The translations under genes were made by a program, and so were the position numbers. This document shows, in pieces, positions 8,235 to 15,483 of a DNA stretch of 55,801 nucleotides. The DNA comes from Ruminococcus sp. (GTDB taxonomy: Bacteria; Bacillota; Clostridia; Oscillospirales; Ruminococcaceae): positions 1-55,801 of the forward strand of contig SVNW01000015.1 in the NCBI GenBank assembly GCA_015066745.1, in the 5' to 3' direction. Every line of letters begins with the position of its first letter. The stretch's first letter is position 1. The notes beneath the pieces are model-generated. The model saw only the letters and a program-made list of their open reading frames with translations. It was not told the DNA's origin and searched no databases.

Positions 8235-9179
8235 CTATTTCCCCTTTACTTTAAACTCAATATCATTTCCGTCTGAAAGTGCAACGATCGTTCCCTGAAG
8301 GTCTGTTCTGTAGATTTCATCAGTCATTGAGCTGAGACTTTCCATTACGCTTTCAGAAGGATGATTATAAGAATTTCCTACACCACACATAATAACTGCA
8401 TACTCAGGTGTAACAGCTTCGAGAAATTTTTTACCTGAAGAAGTAGAACTTCCGTGATGTCCTGCTTTAAGAACATCAACATCAACATCATAGCCTTCAT
8501 CAAGAATATCATTTTCACTCTTTTTCTCTGCATCACCTGTGAAAAGAAATGTATTCTGACCGTGGGTAAGCTTTGTAACAACCGAATAGTTGTTAAGATC
8601 ATCATAATGTTCACAAGGGCCCATTATAAGCAGTTCACATTCTCCGATACTGTACTTTTTTCCGGGAGATGCCGCTGTAATCGATAATCCTTTTTCTTTT
8701 ACAGAAGTAAGAAAAGCTTTATATACATTTGACGATGGTGTCATATCCGAAGAAACCTTAGGTGCTATAACATTTTCCACATCAACGTTATCTATAACTT
8801 CGGCAATACCGCCTATATGGTCTGAATGAGGATGAGTAGCCACAACATAGTCAAGCTTTGTGATACCCTCATTTCTAAGATATGCGAGAACAGTTTCGCC
8901 ATATTCAACTTCTCCTGCGTCAATAAGAATATTTTCATCTCCTGATCTTATAAGTATCGAATCACCCTGACCGACGTCTATAAAGTGTACAGACACCTCA
9001 GCATCTGTCACCTGACCGTCACTGAGATTGAGCATCACCATAACATCTTCATAAGTTGCTATGCCCGTCATATCAAGCAGTGCCACAACTATTACAACAA
9101 CGATCGCAGCTATACATCCTGCCAGCGTTTTCTTATTTTTTACTGTTTTCTTTTTGGTTTTTGTTTTCCTTTTTGCCAT
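8235..9179 (-). CDS. Membrane-anchored ComEC/Rec2-type MBL-fold hydrolase
   Basis: 314 aa. A very basic N-terminus (KRKTKTKKKTVKNKK) leads into one membrane segment (residues about 20-40), so the catalytic part should face outside. The metallo-beta-lactamase core has VHFIDVGQGDSILIR, the metal motif THPHSDHIGG, FTGDAEKKSE and KAGHHGSSTSS, as in the C-terminal domain of ComEC and in stand-alone extracellular nucleases or phosphodiesterases. The channel domain of ComEC is absent. The start overlaps the 3' end of the upstream YgiQ gene by 40 bp, with GGAG just before the ATG. It is followed by its usual DUF3006 partner. Confidence 0.9.
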   Translation of the reverse strand: MAKRKTKTKKKTVKNKKTLAGCIAAIVVVIVVALLDMTGIATYEDVMVMLNLSDGQVTDAEVSVHFIDVGQGDSILIRSGDENILIDAGEVEYGETVLAYLRNEGITKLDYVVATHPHSDHIGGIAEVIDNVDVENVIAPKVSSDMTPSSNVYKAFLTSVKEKGLSITAASPGKKYSIGECELLIMGPCEHYDDLNNYSVVTKLTHGQNTFLFTGDAEKKSENDILDEGYDVDVDVLKAGHHGSSTSSGKKFLEAVTPEYAVIMCGVGNSYNHPSESVMESLSSMTDEIYRTDLQGTIVALSDGNDIEFKVKGK

Positions 9180-11083
9180 CTTTCTCCGCCACCCCTTTCG
9201 GAAAATTTACCCTTTGATCTCATATTTTTATTTTTTTCGTTTACACTTGTTTTAGAAGATTTTCCACCGCTTGAACGCTGATGATTTGAAACAGGTATAT
9301 CTGAAACAAGACATCTTGGAGAATCTCCTATAAGATCTTTTCTTCCTGCCATTTTTAACGCTTTAAGCACTATTTCCTTGTTCTGAGGTCTGAAATACTG
9401 CAGAAGCGCTCTCTGCATCGCCTTTTCATCGGGAGTTTTCGGAACATAAACTTCTTCCATTGTATATGGATCAAGTCCTGTATAGAACATACAGGTAGAT
9501 ATGGTTCCCGGCGTAGGATAAAAATCCTGCACCTGTTCGGGACGTATCTTATTTTCCTTTAAAAAGAGTGCTAACTCTATAGCTTCTTTTAAGGTACTTC
9601 CCGGATGCGATGACATGAGGTAAGGTATAAGATACTGTTCTTTTCCCATTCCCTTTGTTATCGAATAGAACTTATCCTGAAACTTTCTGTACGCTTCGAT
9701 ATGAGGTTTACCCATCTTATCAAGAACTACCGATGAACAGTGTTCGGGAGCTACTTTAAGCTGTCCGCTCACATGATATTTTATAAGCTCCTTCATAAAC
9801 TCATCATTTTCGTCTTTTATAAGATAATCATAACGTATTCCCGAACGTATAAATACACGCTTTACGCCTTTTACCGCCCTGAGTTTTCTGAGAATATGAA
9901 GATATTCTGTATGGTCTACTTCCAGTGCTTTGCAGGGTTCTGGTGCAAGACACTTTTTACCCTTGCAGAGTCCTGTCTTTAACTGTTTACTGCAACTTGG
10001 ATTTCTGAAATTTGCAGTAGGTCCGCCTACATCATGGATATATCCCTTAAATCCGGGCATTTTCGTAAGAAGTTCAGCTTCTTTTAATATGGATCCTTCA
10101 CTTCTTTTAGAGATTTTTCTTCCCTGATGAAGTGCAATAGAGCAAAAGTTACAGTTTCCAAAACAGCCTCTGTTGTGTGTTATTGAAAATTCAACTTCTT
10201 CTATTCCCGGAACACCGCCGTCTTTTTCATAAATCGGGTGATAGGCTCTTGTGTACGGAAGACTGTATACAAAATCCATTTCCTCTGTAGTAAGAGAATA
10301 TGAAGGTGGTGTCTGTACAAGCATTTTCCTGCCATGACGCTGTACAACAGTTTTTCCGTAAACTTCGTCCTGCTGGTCATATTGTATACGACAGGCCTTG
10401 GCATAGGCTTTTTTATTTTCACTTACCTGTGTAAAATCAGGACATTCGGCAGAACCTATAGGAGTATTTACAGGATCTGTAAGATAACATATACCTCTTA
10501 TATCTGTAAGCTCGTCTACTTTTTTTCCGTCTCTGAGTCCGTCTGCTATTTCAACTATCTGATGCTCGGACATTCCGTACATCAGAATATCCGCTCCGCT
10601 GTCAACAAGTACTGACGGTCTTACTTTGTCGTCCCAGTAGTCATAGTGAGCAAATCTTCTCAGCGATGCTTCAAGCCCGCCTATCATCAGCGGAATATCA
10701 CCAAATATCTTTCTTATACACTGACAATAAACTATTACCGCCCTGTCAGGTCTTTTTCCTGCTTTTCCTCCGGCTGTGTAAGCATCATCTGAACGTTTTC
10801 TCCTGGCTGCTGTATAATGTGCAACCATTGAGTCTATGTTTCCCGAAGTAACGAGAAATGCATACTTTGGTACACCAAGCTTTTTAAAATCATTCTCATT
10901 TCTCCAGTCAGGCTGTGCAATAATGCCTACTGTATACCCATTTGCTTCAAGAACTCTTGAAATGATCGCTATCCCGAAACTTGGGTGATCAACATATGAA
11001 TCGCCTGTTATAAGAATAAAATCAAGCTGTTCTATTCCTCTTTCGTTCATATCATTTCTGCTTATTGGCATAAAGCTGTTCAA
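9140..11083 (-). CDS. YgiQ-family radical SAM protein
   Basis: 647 aa. The N-terminal B12-binding-like region is FILITGDSYVDHPSFGIAIISRVLE. Next comes IMIGGLEASLRRFAHYDYWDDKVR and the radical SAM cluster CFGNCNFCSIALHQGR (CxxxCxxC). GYIHDVGGPTANFRNPSC and KVAPEHCSSVVLDKMGKP are YgiQ hallmarks. The last 45 residues are a Lys/Arg/Gly/Ser-rich disordered tail whose codons overlap the next gene. The reaction of YgiQ is not established. It lies in the FtsK-downstream transcript, 26 bp after ftsK. Confidence 0.93.
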   Translation of the reverse strand: MNSFMPISRNDMNERGIEQLDFILITGDSYVDHPSFGIAIISRVLEANGYTVGIIAQPDWRNENDFKKLGVPKYAFLVTSGNIDSMVAHYTAARRKRSDDAYTAGGKAGKRPDRAVIVYCQCIRKIFGDIPLMIGGLEASLRRFAHYDYWDDKVRPSVLVDSGADILMYGMSEHQIVEIADGLRDGKKVDELTDIRGICYLTDPVNTPIGSAECPDFTQVSENKKAYAKACRIQYDQQDEVYGKTVVQRHGRKMLVQTPPSYSLTTEEMDFVYSLPYTRAYHPIYEKDGGVPGIEEVEFSITHNRGCFGNCNFCSIALHQGRKISKRSEGSILKEAELLTKMPGFKGYIHDVGGPTANFRNPSCSKQLKTGLCKGKKCLAPEPCKALEVDHTEYLHILRKLRAVKGVKRVFIRSGIRYDYLIKDENDEFMKELIKYHVSGQLKVAPEHCSSVVLDKMGKPHIEAYRKFQDKFYSITKGMGKEQYLIPYLMSSHPGSTLKEAIELALFLKENKIRPEQVQDFYPTPGTISTCMFYTGLDPYTMEEVYVPKTPDEKAMQRALLQYFRPQNKEIVLKALKMAGRKDLIGDSPRCLVSDIPVSNHQRSSGGKSSKTSVNEKNKNMRSKGKFSERGGGERWQKGKQKPKRKQ

Positions 11084-11109
11084 GGAAATTCCTCCATTAT
11101 AAAATTTTA

Positions 11110-13659
11110 TTAGTCATCAAACTCTTCGTCATCGAGTTTTCGCATTCGTCTTTCTGCCCATTGCGATTTTGTCATAAGTATTTTTCTGGGCTTTGAACCT
11201 TCTGAAGGTCCTATTACACCCATTTGTTCAAGCTCGTCCATTATACGTGCGGCTCTTGCATATCCGAGTTTAAGTTTTCTCTGCAGAGATGATGTAGATG
11301 CCTGACCAAGCTCCATAATGATATCGATCGCTTTTTCAATAAGTTCATCGTCACCATCAGCTATATTATCAGGCTTTCCGGCAGGTTTTTCTCCTTTTGG
11401 AACAGGTACGTTTCTTTCTATTTCATCTATTATCTCATCACTGTAATCGGCAACTGCATTTTGCTTGATAAAGTTTACTACTGATTCTATTTCCTTTGTT
11501 GAACAGAAACAGCCCTGAACACGTATCGGTTTTGGAATGCCCGAAGGAAAATAGAGCATATCCCCCTGTCCGAGCAACTTATCAGCACCGCCTGTATCAA
11601 GTATCGTTCTTGAGTCAGTCTGTGACATTACAGAGAGAGCAATACGGCTAGGGATATTTGCCTTGATAAGACCTGTGATGATATCAACTGTCGGTCGCTG
11701 TGTAGCGATTATAAGATGCATACCTGCAGCTCGTGCCATCTGTGCAAGACGGCATATAGCATCTTCAACTTCATTTGATGCCGCCATCATAAGGTCGGCA
11801 AGCTCGTCTATAGCTATTACTATCTGTGGCATAGATTCTATCTCACCGTTGCTTTCAGAGGCAAGTTCATTATATCCCGACAGATCTCTTACGTTTTTAT
11901 CTGCAAAGAGCTTATATCTTCTGAGCATCTCCTGAACTGCCCAGTTAAGAGCACCTGCCGCCTTTCTCGGATCTGTTACAACAGGTATAAGAAGATGCGG
12001 TATACCATCATAAACTTTGAATTCAACGATCTTAGGGTCTATAAGAAGCAGTCTTACCTGTTCGGGAGTTGATTTGTAAAGAATACTCATTATTATAGAG
12101 TTGGTACATACTGATTTACCTGAACCTGTTGAACCGGCTATTATAACGTGAGGCATCTTTGCAATATCGCCTATTATAATTTTTCCGGCTATATCACGTC
12201 CTACGGCAAATGAGAGTTTACTTTTTGAAGACCTGAACTCTTCACTTTCTATCATTTCCCTGAGTGATACAGTTTCTTTTTTTGCGTTAGGCACTTCTAT
12301 ACCAACAGCAGCTTTTCCCGGAATAGGCGCTTCTATACGAACACCTGCCGCTGCAAGATTAAGAGCGATATCATCAGCAAGATTTGTTATCTTGGATATT
12401 TTAACTCCCGGTGAAGGCTGAAGCTCATAACGTGTTACAGTAGGTCCGCGACGCACATCGGTAAGAGTTGTCTTTACTCCGAAATTATCGAGTGTGCTGA
12501 CAAGCTTTGACGCTGTGTCATTCATTTCGATCTTTGCGTTAAGTGCAGACATAGTCGGCGGTGGCTGTTTAAGAAAATCTACAGGAGGAAAGTTATACGC
12601 TCTGTCAGGCGGAACATTTACATGATCATTTTTCTTTTCAAGATCTATAGTTCTTCTTTTTTCACCTGATTCTTCTGTATTTTCAGGCATTACAGGCTGT
12701 TTTTCTCTCACTGCTTTCTTAGGCTGAACATCTTCAAGAGGAATGTCTATTGTCATAGTATCAGAGTCTGATGATTCAAACTTTCTTTTCTCCTGATTTT
12801 CAGCCTGGTGTTCTGTAAGTATCTCTTCAAGTTCTTCTGATTCTTTTAATGCAGGCTGTTTTTTAGCAAGCATATCTTTTATCTTTAAAAACTTTGAATT
12901 TTTCTTTTTCGATGATTCCTGTTTTTTTTCTTCAACTACATCAACCGAAGATTTTTGAGGTTTTTTGACAGAATCTATTTTTATAACTGATTTTTCCTGC
13001 GGTTCTTCAAGTTCATATTTTGCTGTTTCTTTTACTTCCTTGTAATATCTTCTGGAAGCGGCATCTTCATGGATCTCTTTTATAGTCTTTTTTAGATCTG
13101 AAAACGGGGATTTTACAAAATTAAAAAACTTCTCGATCGAAAAACCTGTAAATAACATTGCCATAAGAGCTATAGCACCTATTATCACTATCTTTGCACC
13201 AAGTGTCCCGAATATTGCGGTGATCGGCATACCGATAATAGCACTTATGACACCGCCTCCTTTGAGTGCAACACCGTCTTCAAAAAGGTTGGTTATCTTT
13301 TCGCCAAATCCTTCTCCTCTGATATCTCCGATTATAACATTCTGTACGAGTGTACTCACAAGTGATGTAAGCAACACTATACGGAATATATTGTTTCCCG
13401 GAGGAGCTTTATCAAATGCTGTCTTATACGATAAAGACATAAGCAGTACAGCCAGAAAAAATACTGATACTCCAAAAATTCCTCTGACTAACTTGTGGAG
13501 TGCAAACCACCCCGAAGTTCCTTGTATAAAAACGAGCAATAACATAAATATACTTGCCATAAAAAGCATTATTGCCCGAAAATTATTATCATGTTTCATA
13601 TTCAGCACTACCGGCGCTTCCGGCGCTTTTTCCTTTTCATCTTTTTTCTTTTTTGCCAT
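11110..13659 (-). CDS. FtsK/SpoIIIE DNA translocase
   Basis: 849 aa. The N-terminus has about four membrane segments (residues 25-170), followed by a long charged linker rich in Lys/Glu (about 180-370). The motor starts near [30 protein letters not shown], with Walker [14 protein letters not shown] and Walker B-type [12 protein letters not shown], then [22 protein letters not shown]. The C-terminal winged-helix gamma domain ([35 protein letters not shown]) reads KOPS/SRS sites. It pumps chromosomes through septa. With sigF and spoIVA in the window it may serve as SpoIIIE during sporulation; FtsK versus SpoIIIE cannot be told apart here. GGAG is 7 nt before the second ATG (MAKKKK), which was chosen over the first. 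Confidence 0.95.
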   Translation of the reverse strand: MAKKKKDEKEKAPEAPVVLNMKHDNNFRAIMLFMASIFMLLLVFIQGTSGWFALHKLVRGIFGVSVFFLAVLLMSLSYKTAFDKAPPGNNIFRIVLLTSLVSTLVQNVIIGDIRGEGFGEKITNLFEDGVALKGGGVISAIIGMPITAIFGTLGAKIVIIGAIALMAMLFTGFSIEKFFNFVKSPFSDLKKTIKEIHEDAASRRYYKEVKETAKYELEEPQEKSVIKIDSVKKPQKSSVDVVEEKKQESSKKKNSKFLKIKDMLAKKQPALKESEELEEILTEHQAENQEKRKFESSDSDTMTIDIPLEDVQPKKAVREKQPVMPENTEESGEKRRTIDLEKKNDHVNVPPDRAYNFPPVDFLKQPPPTMSALNAKIEMNDTASKLVSTLDNFGVKTTLTDVRRGPTVTRYELQPSPGVKISKITNLADDIALNLAAAGVRIEAPIPGKAAVGIEVPNAKKETVSLREMIESEEFRSSKSKLSFAVGRDIAGKIIIGDIAKMPHVIIAGSTGSGKSVCTNSIIMSILYKSTPEQVRLLLIDPKIVEFKVYDGIPHLLIPVVTDPRKAAGALNWAVQEMLRRYKLFADKNVRDLSGYNELASESNGEIESMPQIVIAIDELADLMMAASNEVEDAICRLAQMARAAGMHLIIATQRPTVDIITGLIKANIPSRIALSVMSQTDSRTILDTGGADKLLGQGDMLYFPSGIPKPIRVQGCFCSTKEIESVVNFIKQNAVADYSDEIIDEIERNVPVPKGEKPAGKPDNIADGDDELIEKAIDIIMELGQASTSSLQRKLKLGYARAARIMDELEQMGVIGPSEGSKPRKILMTKSQWAERRMRKLDDEEFDD

Positions 13660-13742
13660 TACCATTCTCCATATTATAATTTTTGATAAATGATTATCGT
13701 ATACACTATTAATTATAACACTTTACCATCATATAAAGCAAC

Positions 13743-14267
13743 CTATTTTTCATAAAACAATTTTTTTCGTATATCTATTTCGTTGTATGTTATATAATAA
13801 GTCACTATAATCGGAATAAACGGTATAAAACTTGCGATCAGAAGCAATACAGCTGACAAAGCAGTTATATCCGATACCTGTGTACCGTTTACAGCAAATG
13901 AAGTAATAAGAAGAAAATGTTGATTTAAAAGTTTGTAAACCCCGAATATATCAGGCAATACCCCTGCCTTCGACATCATAAGCATTATCCACATCAGAAA
14001 AAGCGGAAGAGATGCTCCAAACCCCATTACAAACGGTATATTTTTTTTTAAAACTGTTTTTTTCAGTTTATCGGACGATCTGTGTTTTTTTGCCTCAAAA
14101 TAAGCATAATTTATATGAAGACCACATAATATAAAAAGCGTACACAACCCGGCTATTACCATCATGATCGTATTTTTCAAGAAGAGCACACTGAAAAAAA
14201 TAAACATAAGTGAAAGAAGGCTTGACAAAAGTGTATATCCTGTACCCTTAAAAAAAGTTTTGGTCAT
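13743..14267 (-). CDS. Uncharacterised polytopic membrane protein
   Basis: 174 aa, family not recognised. Four strongly hydrophobic stretches are visible: about residues 8-30 (GYTLLSSLLSLMFIFFSVLFL), 35-55, 78-100 (GASLPLFLMWIMLMM) and 140-165 (LSAVLLLIASFIPFIPIIVTYYI). The ends are charged and no catalytic motif stands out. GGAGG sits 8 nt before the ATG at 14267, which is why this start is preferred over upstream in-frame codons. It points away from a small ORF at 14347, with which it shares a short intergenic region. Confidence 0.7.
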   Translation of the reverse strand: MTKTFFKGTGYTLLSSLLSLMFIFFSVLFLKNTIMMVIAGLCTLFILCGLHINYAYFEAKKHRSSDKLKKTVLKKNIPFVMGFGASLPLFLMWIMLMMSKAGVLPDIFGVYKLLNQHFLLITSFAVNGTQVSDITALSAVLLLIASFIPFIPIIVTYYITYNEIDIRKKLFYEK

Positions 14268-14346
14268 ATTTTTTTCCTCCAAAAATTTTTTTTCATTTAC
14301 ATAATTTACTCTTACCCTGCAAATAATATTAACGAGGTGAATATAA

Positions 14347-14505
14347 ATGAAAAAAAGATTTACTGACAATGATAGTGAAATTGTAAAAATTTATTATCCG
14401 CACCGAAAAAATTCATCACATACCGAAAATATAAATGACTTTCAAGATGAAAGTGATGATGTAAAGATATGGAACGGAAGCAAAAATAATATTTTTACCG
14501 ATTAA
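14347..14505 (+). CDS. Small hydrophilic protein (52 aa), unknown function
   Basis: A GAGGTG box lies 8 nt before an ATG opening a 52-codon frame that starts MKKRFTDNDSEIVKIYYP and ends KNNIFTD. The product is highly polar (many Asn, Asp, Lys and Ser), with no membrane segment or cysteine. No family was recognised. The good ribosome-binding site and the divergent arrangement with the membrane protein at 13743-14267 argue for a real gene; short length and low complexity argue for caution. Confidence 0.5.
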   Translation: MKKRFTDNDSEIVKIYYPHRKNSSHTENINDFQDESDDVKIWNGSKNNIFTD

Positions 14506-14693
14506 AGAATATCACATCGCTGTAAACACAATATATTAATTATACCATATTTTATCGCATCATAGCAAGAAAAGCACAGATATATTTATGACACTAACAA
14601 CGTAAATTCCTTTTACAAGACGTTTTCTAATGCCAATCTAATTTTTTCCATAAATTTTTCTCAAAAAAAATAAAATTTTTTTTCAAAAAACTA
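14506..14693. other. AT-rich non-coding stretch before the tRNA promoter
   Basis: No ORF with a ribosome-binding site, RNA fold or repeat was noticed in this stretch. It separates the small 52-aa ORF from the tRNA promoter. Confidence 0.5.
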
Positions 14694-14722
14694 TTGACAA
14701 ATCTTTTTTTATTTGCTATAAT
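14694..14722 (+). promoter_or_regulatory. Consensus promoter for the tRNA pair
   Basis: A perfect TTGACA (14694-14699) and a perfect TATAAT (14717-14722) are separated by 17 bp, about 35 bp before tRNA-Lys. This is the strongest sigma-A promoter in the window. Confidence 0.85.
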
Positions 14723-14756
14723 TAATAACGTTGTCTGAGGTAAACAAAGACACGAT

Positions 14757-14829
14757 GAGACATTAGCTCAGTTGGCAGAGCATTTGACTTTTAATCAAAG
14801 GGTCTGGGGTTCGAATCCCCAATGTCTCA
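14757..14829 (+). tRNA. tRNA-Lys (anticodon UUU)
   Basis: A 73-nt cloverleaf. The acceptor GAGACAT pairs with ATGTCTC, the D arm is AGCTCAGTTGGCAGAGC, and the anticodon stem TTTGA/TCAAA encloses loop CTTTTAA with TTT at 14790-14792. The T arm is TGGGGTTCGAATCCCCA. The discriminator is A; CCA is not encoded. Confidence 0.97.
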
Positions 14830-14855
14830 CTTAACTTAATTAATTTTAAGTTTAT

Positions 14856-14929
14856 GCGTCTGTAGCTCAGTTGGATAGAGTGACTGGCTACGAACCAGTA
14901 GGTCGGGGGTTCGAGCCCCTCCAGGCGCA
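14856..14929 (+). tRNA. tRNA-Arg (anticodon ACG)
   Basis: A 74-nt cloverleaf. The acceptor GCGTCTG pairs with CAGGCGC, and the anticodon stem ACTGG/CCAGT encloses loop CTACGAA with ACG at 14890-14892 (A34 presumably edited to inosine by TadA). The T arm is GGGGGTTCGAGCCCCTC-like. The D stem contains one G-U pair. It lies 26 bp after tRNA-Lys in the same transcript. Confidence 0.96.
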
Positions 14930-14939
14930 TTGATCTCAA

Positions 14940-14972
14940 ACATCGTTTGTTTTATACAAGCGATGTTTTTTT
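14940..14972 (+). terminator. Terminator of the tRNA operon
   Basis: An 11-bp stem with one wobble (ACATCGTTTGT / ACAAGCGATGT) and a 5-nt loop is followed by a run of seven to eight T. Confidence 0.85.
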
Positions 14973-14983
14973 ATTTAAAAACA

Positions 14984-15030
14984 AACCGGTTGGAAGACTA
15001 GCCATTAACTGACTAGCCTCCCGACCGGTT
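14984..15030 (-). terminator. Terminator at the end of the GH9 array
   Basis: A long imperfect hairpin with outer arms AACCGGT / ACCGGTT and an inner CTAG pairing. On the minus strand it is followed by TTTGTTTTT. It lies about 10 bp beyond the dockerin fossil that trails GH9 gene A. Confidence 0.65.
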
Positions 15031-15041
15031 ATTTTTATTTT

Positions 15042-15113
15042 TTACTGTTTTCCGAGATATACGTTTGGTTCTTTGCTTACATACTGTTTAAAATGAGCAA
15101 AGCAATGATCTGA
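15042..15113 (-). pseudogene. Dockerin C-terminal fossil, in frame behind GH9 gene A
   Basis: Directly after the TAA of GH9 gene A (15114-15116), the same frame continues SDHCFAHFKQYVSKEPNVYL and then GKQ with its own stop at 15042. This is recognisably the end of a dockerin: compare AHFKQYVSKEAGIVLGPQ at the end of GH9 gene C. The first codons are degraded relative to DIADLAHFKQY. It is best explained as the original 3' end of gene A, left behind when a copy of gene B's 3' end (or the reverse) was installed ahead of it. Confidence 0.75.
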
Positions 15114-15483
15114 TTATTTTTGCGGACCGAGAACAATATCGGGTTCTTTACATATATACTGTTTGAAATGAGCAAGGTCTGCGATATTTACTTCTCCGTC
15201 ATAATAAACATCAGCTGCTTTTAACACATCATCTGAAACAGAAATATCACCTATGAGATGAAGGCTTAAAAGTGTAAGGTCTGACAGGTCAGAAACACCA
15301 TCACCGTTAAAGTCACCATATTTTATTTCGGCCGGATCTACAGGTTCAGGATCATCAGGACAACTTATCTTTGCTGCTTCGTCCTGAAGGAATGAAACTA
15401 CCCATGCAAGTGATGAATTGTATTCAAGTGACGCACTGTTTGTTGACCATGATTCTGTTGAATCCATATAGCATCTCTGTGAA
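15114..15483 (-). repeat. 370-bp 3'-end repeat, copy 1 (in GH9 gene A)
   Basis: By eye this is base-for-base identical to 18149-18518. It begins exactly at the stop codon and ends inside the codons for SQRC of the GH9 module. Outside it the two genes differ at many positions at once. Confidence 0.93.

Noticed and set aside
14984..15030. Terminal inverted repeat of a mobile element (AACCGGT / ACCGGTT)
   Set aside because: The arms enclose only about 47 bp and form a hairpin followed by T-runs just behind the GH9 array, so a terminator is simpler.
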